The position numbers and the translations under genes were made by a program. A stretch of 31,995 bases of DNA. Origin: Chloroflexota bacterium. Lineage in GTDB: Bacteria; Chloroflexota; UBA6077; JACQUR01. The notes beneath the pieces are model-generated. The model ran no database searches and was not told where the DNA came from. It was given only the letters and a program-made list of their open reading frames with translations. Shown one piece after another: positions 15,954 through 22,753 of this stretch. Location: the NCBI GenBank assembly GCA_016210245.1, contig JACQUR010000371.1, positions 1 through 31,995 of the forward strand, read 5' to 3'. Position 1 is the first letter of the stretch, and each line of letters starts with the position of its first letter.

Positions 15954-17249
15954 TCATCGCGCCGGGGCGGGGCCGGGGGAGGGGCTCTTGCGCGTCGGGG
16001 GCCTGGCCAGCCAGAGCAGCACCGCGGCCAGGGTGGAGGTGCCCGCGAAGCAGATGAACACCACCTGGTACGCGCCGGTGAGATCGAAGGCGAGGGCCGA
16101 GACGGACGGGCCCAGGCCGACCCCGCCCAGCATGAACGGGTTCACGAAGCCGCTGATCGAGCCAAAGAAGCGGCGCCCGTAGTACTGGGCCAGGATGATG
16201 TTCACCAGCGTGGACTCGCCGCGCGAGCTCATGCCGAACAGCACCGCGAACAGCAACGCCCCGGCCAGGCTGCGCACGGTGAGCAGGTACAGGATGGCCA
16301 CGGTGGCGAGCAGCATCGCCGCCGCCGCCATGACGCGCTCGGAGAAGCGCTCGGTAAGGAAGCCCCACACGCCGGACGACAGCGCTCCAACCAGGGCGTA
16401 CAGGCTCAAGGCGACCACCGCGGCCGTGGGGGCGATGCCCACGTCCGTGTAGTAGGCCACCTGGTGGAAGCCCACGGCCGTGTTGGCCATAACCGCTATG
16501 AAGAGCGCCCCCACCAGCAGCCACAGGGCTGGAGTGCGTATCGCCTCGCTCAGCGTCCAGCTCGGCTCCTCTTCCCGAGGCTGGCGGGCGCTGGGTACCT
16601 CGGCGGCCGGGGGCGCGCGGTCGCCGTCAGGGAGCAGACCCAGGTCCTCGGGGCGGCGGCGCAGCACCAGCGCGGCTGGCAACACCAGGAGCGTGAGCAC
16701 GGCTATTCCGAACACCAGGAACACCATCCGCCAGCCGTACGCCTCGAGGATGAGCTGCGCGACGAAGGAGAGCACCGAGCCACCCCCGGCGAGGGCCATG
16801 GAGTGCAGCCCCATGGCCCGCCCGCGCATGCGGCGGAACCAATTGGCGACCGCGGTCTGGGCCACCACGCCGGAGAGCGTTCCCAGGGCGATGCTCCGGC
16901 CCACGATGTAGCCCAGGTAGAACTGCCATTGCTCGGCCAGGCTGGCCAGGAGGAAGAACATGCCGGCCGTCACCAGGGTGCCGACGGTGGTCAGGAGCCG
17001 CGGCCCGTAGCGGTCGGCCAGCCGGCCCAGCAGGGGCGAGAGCAGCCCCGCGGTCAGCGTGCCGATGGTGATGGCCCCGGTGGTCGCGGTCCGACTCCAC
17101 CCCATCTCCTCGGTCATGGGCTTGAGCATGATGCTCATGAACAACTGGGACAGCCCGGCCGACAGGAAGCTGTCCAGCATCACCACCCCGAGGATATACC
17201 AGCCATAGTAGATCCTGGGGCGGCGCCTGGCCAGCGCTGGAATGAACAT
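15954..17249 (-). CDS. MFS transporter
   Basis: The 431-residue protein has the 12-helix layout of the major facilitator superfamily, in two halves separated by a charged cytoplasmic loop at about 198-235. Motif A occurs as GRLADRYGPR after helix 2. The type with IYYGWYILGVV at the N-terminus is common in monocarboxylate/oxalate-formate-like carriers, so an organic acid is a reasonable substrate guess. ATG 17249 has GAGGAG (17262-17257) 7 nt upstream. It is the last gene of a minus-strand group with the DUF6282-like gene and the iron-type dehydrogenase, and it may import the compound those enzymes handle. A heptad array lies in the 63-bp gap to the gene before it. Confidence 0.88.
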   Translation of the reverse strand: MFIPALARRRPRIYYGWYILGVVMLDSFLSAGLSQLFMSIMLKPMTEEMGWSRTATTGAITIGTLTAGLLSPLLGRLADRYGPRLLTTVGTLVTAGMFFLLASLAEQWQFYLGYIVGRSIALGTLSGVVAQTAVANWFRRMRGRAMGLHSMALAGGGSVLSFVAQLILEAYGWRMVFLVFGIAVLTLLVLPAALVLRRRPEDLGLLPDGDRAPPAAEVPSARQPREEEPSWTLSEAIRTPALWLLVGALFIAVMANTAVGFHQVAYYTDVGIAPTAAVVALSLYALVGALSSGVWGFLTERFSERVMAAAAMLLATVAILYLLTVRSLAGALLFAVLFGMSSRGESTLVNIILAQYYGRRFFGSISGFVNPFMLGGVGLGPSVSALAFDLTGAYQVVFICFAGTSTLAAVLLWLARPPTRKSPSPGPAPAR

Positions 17250-17262
17250 CCGAGAGCTCCTC

Positions 17263-17338
17263 GTGGTCAGTGGTCAGCGGTCAGTGGGGGCCGGAGATAC
17301 GCTGCCTACTGCCTACTGCCTTCTGCCTTCTGACCCCT
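17263..17338. repeat. Two short heptad arrays overlapping a gene end
   Basis: GTGGTCA x2 and GCGGTCA run from 17263 to 17283. After 20 bp, GCCTACT x2 and GCCTTCT x2 run from 17304 to 17331, followed by the related GACCCCT. The second array encodes the last residues and the stop codon (17315-17313) of the minus-strand DUF6282-like gene. The two halves are not complementary to each other. Confidence 0.82.
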
Positions 17339-18317
17339 GGTCTAGCCCCAGCAACCGCCGGGGCGTCTGGACGAAGATGGCCTCCACGTCCGCTTCGGCC
17401 AGGCCCTCCACCCGCAACGCGTCCGCGAACTCGGCCAGGCGATCGACCGGGTGGTGCGGCGCCATGCACTCTGAGCCGACGGTGCAGCAGTCACTGCCCA
17501 GCGCCTGCACCAGCTCCACGTAGCGGCGGGCCGGCGGAATGGGCGGCGAGCCGGCCCGCGTGGTCGACGGCAGCTCGAAGTACACGCCCTCCGCCACCAG
17601 CGAGCGGAAGAAGTCCACTGGCTCGTCCAGCAGGAAGTAGGGGTGGTTCACCACCACCGGCACGCCGAGGGGCTGCGCGAGCTCGATCAGGGCGCGGATC
17701 TCGTCGGGCGAGGCATGGCCGGTGCAGAGGAGGCCGTCGAAGTCAGCCACCACCCGTGCAATCTCCCCCAGCTCGCGGCGCAGACGTCCGTCCTCCAGCA
17801 GGCTGAGGCCGGGCGAGGTGTCCAGCGGATCGAAGACCTTTGCCACGGACCGGCCGGTGCCGCCCAGCCGCTGGGCGTGGAAGTGGGCGTCGGTGGTAGG
17901 CATCCAGATGCACTTCGCGCCCCCAAGCATCGCCACGTAGACCGTCTTGCGGCTCAGGCCTCCGGCGTACTCGTTCAGCACCACGCCGCCGTAGCAGCGC
18001 AGCCCTGGCGCGGCGTGGGCCGCCAGCGCCGCCCGCCCCACCGTGCCCTCGTGGTGGTTGTGGAACACCAGGCCGCCCATCCCCGCCGCCGCGGCCCGCT
18101 GCGCCACCTCGAACCCGTCGCCCGCCCGGGGCAGGATGCATGGCCCGGTGGTGCAGTACAGGTCGAACGCGCCCGGCGGGAGGCCCCTGGGCGGCAAGGG
18201 CTGCTGGGGGCCGCCGCCCTGGAGGGCGGGCCTGGAGGCATGAGGCCCGCCCTTCAGGGCGGCGGACGGCGAAAGGATACCCCTGGGCGATGGGGTGGGA
18301 ACCTCAGACAGTGACAT
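17313..18317 (-). CDS. DUF6282-like amidohydrolase-fold protein, metal motif altered
   Basis: The 334-residue protein matches the pattern I know for DUF6282: AAAAGMGGLVFHNHHEGT, GGVVLNEYAGGL, KCIWMPTTDAH, LLCTGHASPDE and VVNHPYFLL in order. The family usually begins with a DLHxH metal motif; here the place reads DLYCTTGP (52-59), so both histidines are lost, and the later Asp region is VGSECMAP. A catalytic metal site may be absent or different. ATG 18317 overlaps the upstream dehydrogenase gene by 14 bp and has GGGAGAGG (18331-18324), indicating coupled translation. Residues 18-36 are encoded by a REP-like palindrome, and the last eight or so residues by a heptad array. The N-terminal 45 residues are therefore unlike the family. 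It could be a decaying gene. Confidence 0.75.
   Translation of the reverse strand: MSLSEVPTPSPRGILSPSAALKGGPHASRPALQGGGPQQPLPPRGLPPGAFDLYCTTGPCILPRAGDGFEVAQRAAAAGMGGLVFHNHHEGTVGRAALAAHAAPGLRCYGGVVLNEYAGGLSRKTVYVAMLGGAKCIWMPTTDAHFHAQRLGGTGRSVAKVFDPLDTSPGLSLLEDGRLRRELGEIARVVADFDGLLCTGHASPDEIRALIELAQPLGVPVVVNHPYFLLDEPVDFFRSLVAEGVYFELPSTTRAGSPPIPPARRYVELVQALGSDCCTVGSECMAPHHPVDRLAEFADALRVEGLAEADVEAIFVQTPRRLLGLDQGSEGRRQ
18211..18265. repeat. REP-like palindrome, copy 2, inside a coding region
   Basis: Arms 18211-18233 and 18243-18265 pair over 23 bp with one mismatch that would be a G-U pair in one transcript. The core CCGCCGCCCT..AGGGCG equals the element after lipB (6785-6847). It lies in the 5' part of the DUF6282-like gene and keeps the frame open, contributing AALKGGP, nearly the AALKGEP it adds to LipB. 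Confidence 0.88.
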
Positions 18318-19470
18318 CAGGCACCTCTCCCGACCAGGCCCACGCCAGCACCTGCTCGACCGCCTCCAGTCCGGGGATCGGGGCCGGATTTGTGGGGTAG
18401 TAGCGATCGTACGGCGCCTCCTCGGCCGCGGCGCGCAACTCCGCGCGCGGGACGCCCAGGTCGCGCAGCGAGCTCGGCAGTTTCAGGCGCTGGCGCAGCG
18501 CCACCACGCCTCGCGCCGCCTCGAAGGCCGCTGCGTCGCGCCCCAGCCCGCGCACCTCCCGCCCCAGCGCCTGGGCGATCAGGCGCTGCTGGTCCGCCAC
18601 GGCCGGCTGGTTGAAGCGCATGACAGCCGGGCCAATGATGGCGTGCGTCGCGGCGTGCGGGGTGCGGAACCGCCCGCCCACCACGTGGACCAGCGCGTGG
18701 GCCAGGCCCATCTCGCGCGACGGGCTCCCCGCCAGGGCCGCGGCCGCCTGAGCCAGGCGGCGGGCGGCCACATCGCCCTCGGCAATGGCCGGCAGCGCCT
18801 CGCTCAGCAGCCGAATGGCGTGCAGGTAGTAGGCGTCGGCCATCGGCGAGCGGGTGATCGAGACCGTCCCCTCCAGGCAGTGGGCCAGTGCGTTCAGGCC
18901 CGAGGCCAGGAACAGGTCGCGCGGCGTGGCCGCGGCCACGTCCGGGTCCAGCACCACCACCGCCGGGACGATCTTCGCGTGGGCGTGGATCTTCTTGGCA
19001 GCGCCGATGGTGATGCCCGCGTCGGGCGTGTACTCTGCGCCGGACAGCGTGGAAGGGATAGCGAGATGGGTCAGCGGCTGGGGCGACAGCTCCGGGGCCT
19101 CGGTCTCCGCGTACCAGACCACCCCCTTGGCCGTATCCACGGAGCTGCCGCCGCCCAGGCTCACCACGCTGTCGGCCCGCGCCGCCCGCGCCTGCGCCAG
19201 CGCCGCCCGCACCACCTCGATGGGCGAGTGGCGTTGGGTGCCGGCGAACACCCCACCCAGGCGCGGGCCCAGGCTGGCCACCAGGCGGCTCAGCAGCGCC
19301 CCCTGGGCCACCAGCGATGGGCTGGTGACCACCAGCGCGCGGCGCCGCCCCAGCGCCTCCAGCAAGTCGCCCACCTCGTCCAGGCGGCCCGCGCCGGCCA
19401 CCGTTCGCCCGGTGGGTGGTGGGGTGTAGTCGTACCGCCAGGGATCGGCCCGGTGCGCCTCTCCCTCCAT
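18304..19470 (-). CDS. Iron-containing alcohol dehydrogenase, maleylacetate reductase-like
   Basis: The 388-residue protein belongs to the group III (iron-type) dehydrogenases. The NAD(P) site is GGGSSVDTAKG (106-116). Metal-site segments are SGLNALAHCLEG and, further on, LAHALVHVVGG and TPHAATHAI. The last pattern, with PHAxTH, is nearer to maleylacetate reductases than to butanol dehydrogenases. Maleylacetate reductase feeds chlorocatechol- and resorcinol-type degradation into 3-oxoadipate. ATG 19470 with GAGG nearby is used; GTG 19494 would add eight residues and is also possible. It is first in a minus-strand group with the DUF6282-like and MFS genes; the stop codon overlaps the next start by 14 bp. 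Confidence 0.85.
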   Translation of the reverse strand: MEGEAHRADPWRYDYTPPPTGRTVAGAGRLDEVGDLLEALGRRRALVVTSPSLVAQGALLSRLVASLGPRLGGVFAGTQRHSPIEVVRAALAQARAARADSVVSLGGGSSVDTAKGVVWYAETEAPELSPQPLTHLAIPSTLSGAEYTPDAGITIGAAKKIHAHAKIVPAVVVLDPDVAAATPRDLFLASGLNALAHCLEGTVSITRSPMADAYYLHAIRLLSEALPAIAEGDVAARRLAQAAAALAGSPSREMGLAHALVHVVGGRFRTPHAATHAIIGPAVMRFNQPAVADQQRLIAQALGREVRGLGRDAAAFEAARGVVALRQRLKLPSSLRDLGVPRAELRAAAEEAPYDRYYPTNPAPIPGLEAVEQVLAWAWSGEVPDVTV

Positions 19471-19494
19471 CGCCGCCTCGCCACCTGCCGCCAC

Positions 19495-19872
19495 GCCCGC
19501 TCCACCTCTCAGTCCGCTCGCCCCGGCTCAGCGCGTCGCCACCGCAGGCATGCCAGGGGCACGCCGAGGGCAGGCCGGGAGGCACATCATACCCCCTTCG
19601 TCAGTCCGCCGCACCTGCGCCCCGACCTCTGGGTGCGGGGAGGTGCGCGCCCGAGTGATGTTGCCCCTGCATGGGGGGTGATCTGGCAATGCCGGTGACG
19701 CCCGCGGCAGACGGCGAAGCACTGCTTTTCCCAATGGTGTCGCCGAGTGATAGACTCACTCTGAAGCACCGGCGGTTCCGACAGAGAGGCGGGCGACCGC
19801 TGCGGATCGGGAGCGCGTAGCGGGGTGGCGGCGAAGTCGGCGTCTACTACCTGGAGCAAGGGAGAGAGACGA
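19495..19872. other. Divergent intergenic region, possible operator
   Basis: This gap of 378 bp separates the divergent dehydrogenase and methyltransferase genes. GAGTGA-TAGAC-TCACTC (19745-19761) is a 6-bp inverted repeat that could be a regulator site or part of the methyltransferase promoter region. A minus-strand TATGAT (19591-19586) might serve the dehydrogenase operon, but no fitting -35 box is seen. No gene is visible. Confidence 0.35.
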
Positions 19873-20712
19873 ATGGCTGTGTCCGAGAGTAAGGATGCGC
19901 TGGCGCAGGCGCCCCCGTGCTACCAGGATGAGAAGGTAACCATCTATCACGCCGACAGCACGGAACTCCGCTTTCTGGCTGATGCCTCGGTCGACCTGGT
20001 CGTCACCAGCCCACCCTATAACCTGGACGTGAGCTACAACGGCTACCGCGACGACCTACCCTACGAGCGGTACCTGCAATGGGTCAGCCGGTGGGCCAGC
20101 GAGTTGCTGCGGGTGGCTGCGCCTGGCGGCCGAGCCTGCATCAATATCCCGCTCGACAGCAACAAGGGCGGCAAGCGTGCCGTGTACGCCGACTACGTGC
20201 GGCTCTTCCTGGAGGCGGGCTGGGCGTACCAGACCAGCATTGTCTGGAACGAGCAGAATATCTCGCGCCGCACCGCCTGGGGGAGCTGGATGAGCCCATC
20301 GGCGCCGTTCGTCACCGCGCCCGTTGAGATGATCCCCGTCTTCTACAAGGGCGAGTGGCGGCGCAAACGCGAAGGGCGGACATCAGACATCGAGCGTGCC
20401 GAGTTCCTGGCCTGGACGCTGGGCACGTGGGAGTTCCCGGGCGAGAACCCGGCCAGGGTCGGGCATCCTGCCCCGTTCCCGCCAGAGTTGCCCAGACGGC
20501 TGATCAAGCTCTACTCGTTCGTTGAGGATGTCGTCCTGGATCCGTTCCTGGGGTCGGGTACGTCCTGCCTTGTGGCCAAGCAACTTGGGCGTCGGGCAAT
20601 TGGCGTCGAGATCGACGAGAACTCCTGCAGGATCGCCGCAGACCGCTGCCGGCAAGGGGCACTGCCGCCAGATTGGAACGTCAGCCCTCCAGCGGAGGAG
20701 GTCGGAGATTAG
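19873..20712 (+). CDS. Beta-class site-specific DNA methyltransferase (N4-cytosine or N6-adenine)
   Basis: The 279-residue protein has the catalytic motif IV, TSPPYN, at 45-50 and the S-adenosylmethionine motif I, DPFLGSGTS, at 223-231, followed by RAIGVEID. This order (IV before I) defines the beta class. The serine form SPPY is most usual in N4-cytosine enzymes but also occurs in adenine enzymes, so the base is open. A long segment between them (about 60-215) should hold target recognition. ATG 19873 with GGGAG (19860-19864) is chosen over an in-frame ATG at 19825. No restriction endonuclease is evident next to it, so it is either solitary or has lost its partner; a possible gene remnant lies directly downstream on the other strand. 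Confidence 0.9.
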   Translation: MAVSESKDALAQAPPCYQDEKVTIYHADSTELRFLADASVDLVVTSPPYNLDVSYNGYRDDLPYERYLQWVSRWASELLRVAAPGGRACINIPLDSNKGGKRAVYADYVRLFLEAGWAYQTSIVWNEQNISRRTAWGSWMSPSAPFVTAPVEMIPVFYKGEWRRKREGRTSDIERAEFLAWTLGTWEFPGENPARVGHPAPFPPELPRRLIKLYSFVEDVVLDPFLGSGTSCLVAKQLGRRAIGVEIDENSCRIAADRCRQGALPPDWNVSPPAEEVGD

Positions 20713-21000
20713 ACCATCTGGCGGTCGAATCAGGTGGCAGTACGCCGTATGGCCAGGCTGCGCAGGGTCATCGAATGCCAACGCACCAGTACGCTGTTTG
20801 TCAGCGATCTCACGCTCAAGCTTTGGATCGTTGGGATCTGCATACCGTTTGACCAGATAGACACGATCGGTAAACGACTCCAGAAGTCGCCGTGTGGCAG
20901 TGGCGGCGTCGCAGGACCTCCCCAGTTCGCTGCGATGAGAGGGGGCATAGCTATCCCAGTCCTCCGTCACGCAGACGTACTTGCGGTGGCGTGTATAGAG
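20713..21000 (-). pseudogene. Possible gene remnant, function unknown
   Basis: On the minus strand an open frame runs from the edge of the inverted repeat at 20998 down past 20713 into the methyltransferase gene as antisense. In the region free of other genes its translation looks protein-like (TEDWDSYAPSHR, LVKRYADPNDPKLEREI) with balanced Asp, Glu, Lys and Tyr. It lacks a good start codon and ribosome site (the first candidate is GTG 20970), and the frame is closed upstream by the inverted repeat. It could be the N-terminal part of a truncated gene, perhaps of a lost partner of the methyltransferase, or chance. I see no other content in this 355-bp gap. Confidence 0.3.
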
Positions 21001-21069
21001 TCAACAGTTATCGGGCGAGCGGCACGGGCAGCTCGCTGCCCTTGCCGCTCGCCCGATAACTGTTGACTC
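20998..21069. repeat. 35-bp-arm inverted repeat at the end of the XPB gene
   Basis: Arms 20998-21032 and 21035-21069 pair over 35 bp with one mismatch, around a 2-nt loop (TC). The right arm ends inside the stop codon of the XPB gene (21070-21068, minus strand). The outer part reads GAGTCAACAGTTATCGGGCG. There is no T-tract. The position suggests a transcript-end structure for the helicase operon. Confidence 0.9.
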
Positions 21070-22753
21070 AGTTCAGCAGGAAGTCCTCGATCTGGTAGCG
21101 GTATCCCTGCTCGGTCAGGAAGAGCTGGCGGTGGTCCGAGAACGTCTGGTCGATCGTGTCGTGGCTCACGATGGCGTAGAAGGAGGCCGTGCCGCCGTCG
21201 GCCTTGGGCCGCAGGATGCGGCCCAGGCGCTGGGCCTCCTCCTGGCGCGAGCCAAAGGCGCCGGACAGCTCGATGGCCACGTTCGCCTCGGGCAGGTCGA
21301 GCGCGAAGTTCGCCACCTTGGAAACCACCAGCAGCCGGATATCACCCTGGCGGAAGGCCTCGAACAGCGTCTCTCGCTGGGCAATGGGCGTCTTGCCGGT
21401 GACCAGCGGCGCGTGCAGCAACTGCGCCACCTTCTCCAACTGGTCCAGGTACTGGCCGATCACCAGCACCCGATCGTCGCGGTGTCGCTCCAGCAGGCCC
21501 TGGAGGGCGGGCAGCTTGGATGGGCTGGTGGCGGCCACGCGGTACTGCTCGCGGCGTTCGGCGCTGACGTAGGTCATGCGCACCTCGCGCGGCAGGGGCA
21601 CCCGCACCTCCGTACACACCGCCGGCGCGATCCAGCCCTGCCGCTCCAGGTCCTTCCAGGGGGCGTCGTACTTCTTGGGCCCGATGAGCGAGAACACGTC
21701 GTCTTCGCGCCCGTCCTCCCGCAGCAGCGTGGCCGTGAGCCCCAGCCGCCGTCGCGACTGGATCTCGGCGGTCACGCGGAACACGGGCGCCGGCAGCAGG
21801 TGGACCTCGTCGTAGACGATCAGGCCCCAGTCCTGGCGCATGAACAGGTCCAGGTGCGGGAACTCCTCGCGCTGCCCCCGCCCGCGGGTGGTCATGATCT
21901 GGTAGGTGGCCAGCGTGATCGGGCGGATCTCCTTGCGCTCGCCCGAGTATTCCCCGATGTCGGCCGCGGCCACGCTGGTCTTGTCCAGCAGTTCCCGCTG
22001 CCACTGCCGCACCGCGTTGGCGCTGGTACAGAGGATGAGGGTGTGGGAGGCGGCCCGCTCCATCACGCCCAGGCCGATCACCGTCTTGCCGGCCCCGCAG
22101 GGCAGCACCAGCACGCCGCTCCCGCCCTTCGGGCCGCCCCCAGCCCAGAAGGCCTCCACGGCCGCCCGCTGGTAGTCGCGCAGGCCGAACTCGCCGCCCG
22201 AGCCGGCCTGGTCGCGCAGCTCCAGCGGGAAGGGCGCACCCTCCGTGTAGCCGGCCAGGTCCTCCACCGGCAGGCCGGCCTTCAGCAGCGCCTGCTTCAG
22301 GCGGCCGCGCTGGGCCGGCGCCACCAGGGCACGGCTGTCCGCCTCTAGGTCGCCCAGCAGCGGCCCCACCTGAGGGTTGCGGCGGAGCTGGGTGAGCAGG
22401 TCGGGATCGTCGGCCTCCAGGGCCAGCGTGTCCGGGCGCGCGAGCAGGCGGATCCGGCCGTAGCGGCTCATCAGGTCACGCACGTCGGCCAGCACGTTGG
22501 CCGGGACCTCGTACTTGGAGAAGCTCAGCAGGGTGTCGACCACGCGCTCGACCGGCACGCCGGCCGAGCAGGCGTTCCACAGCGACAGAGGCGTGATGGT
22601 GTAGAAGTGGACGTGCTCGGGGCTCTTGCGCAGCTCGGCGAAGGCCGCCAGGCGGTCGCGGCACTCCGGGTAGCGCGGGTTGTCCACCTCCAGCAGCAGG
22701 CTGCGGTCGGCCTGGACGATGAGCGGCTGCTCCGGGCGGTAGGCCGCACTCAC
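21068..22753 (-). CDS. XPB/Rad25-type DNA helicase
   Basis: This superfamily 2 helicase resembles eukaryotic and archaeal XPB, a 3'-5' helicase of nucleotide excision repair. Of 561 residues, the first 200 or so are the XPB/Ssl2 N-terminal (Helicase_C_3) region with damage-recognition character. The helicase core follows: Walker A CGAGKT near 219-224, DEVH at 315-318, LTAT at 339-342, the XPB RED signature at 345-347, and QRLGRILRP near the end. GTG 22753 is chosen because AGGAG (22766-22762) is 8 nt upstream and it overlaps the preceding stop as GTGA; GTG 22759 is too close to that site. It is co-translated with the Helicase_C_3 protein encoded upstream, as in some actinobacteria where an XPB gene has such a neighbour. 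Confidence 0.93.
   Translation of the reverse strand: MSAAYRPEQPLIVQADRSLLLEVDNPRYPECRDRLAAFAELRKSPEHVHFYTITPLSLWNACSAGVPVERVVDTLLSFSKYEVPANVLADVRDLMSRYGRIRLLARPDTLALEADDPDLLTQLRRNPQVGPLLGDLEADSRALVAPAQRGRLKQALLKAGLPVEDLAGYTEGAPFPLELRDQAGSGGEFGLRDYQRAAVEAFWAGGGPKGGSGVLVLPCGAGKTVIGLGVMERAASHTLILCTSANAVRQWQRELLDKTSVAAADIGEYSGERKEIRPITLATYQIMTTRGRGQREEFPHLDLFMRQDWGLIVYDEVHLLPAPVFRVTAEIQSRRRLGLTATLLREDGREDDVFSLIGPKKYDAPWKDLERQGWIAPAVCTEVRVPLPREVRMTYVSAERREQYRVAATSPSKLPALQGLLERHRDDRVLVIGQYLDQLEKVAQLLHAPLVTGKTPIAQRETLFEAFRQGDIRLLVVSKVANFALDLPEANVAIELSGAFGSRQEEAQRLGRILRPKADGGTASFYAIVSHDTIDQTFSDHRQLFLTEQGYRYQIEDFLLN

Noticed and set aside
15720..17333. 537-residue plus-strand frame opposite the MFS gene
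   Set aside because: Antisense shadow rich in Gln, His and Gly; the minus-strand product has clear transporter helices.
18295..19698. 467-residue plus-strand frame opposite the dehydrogenase gene
   Set aside because: Antisense shadow; the dehydrogenase motifs on the other strand are unambiguous.
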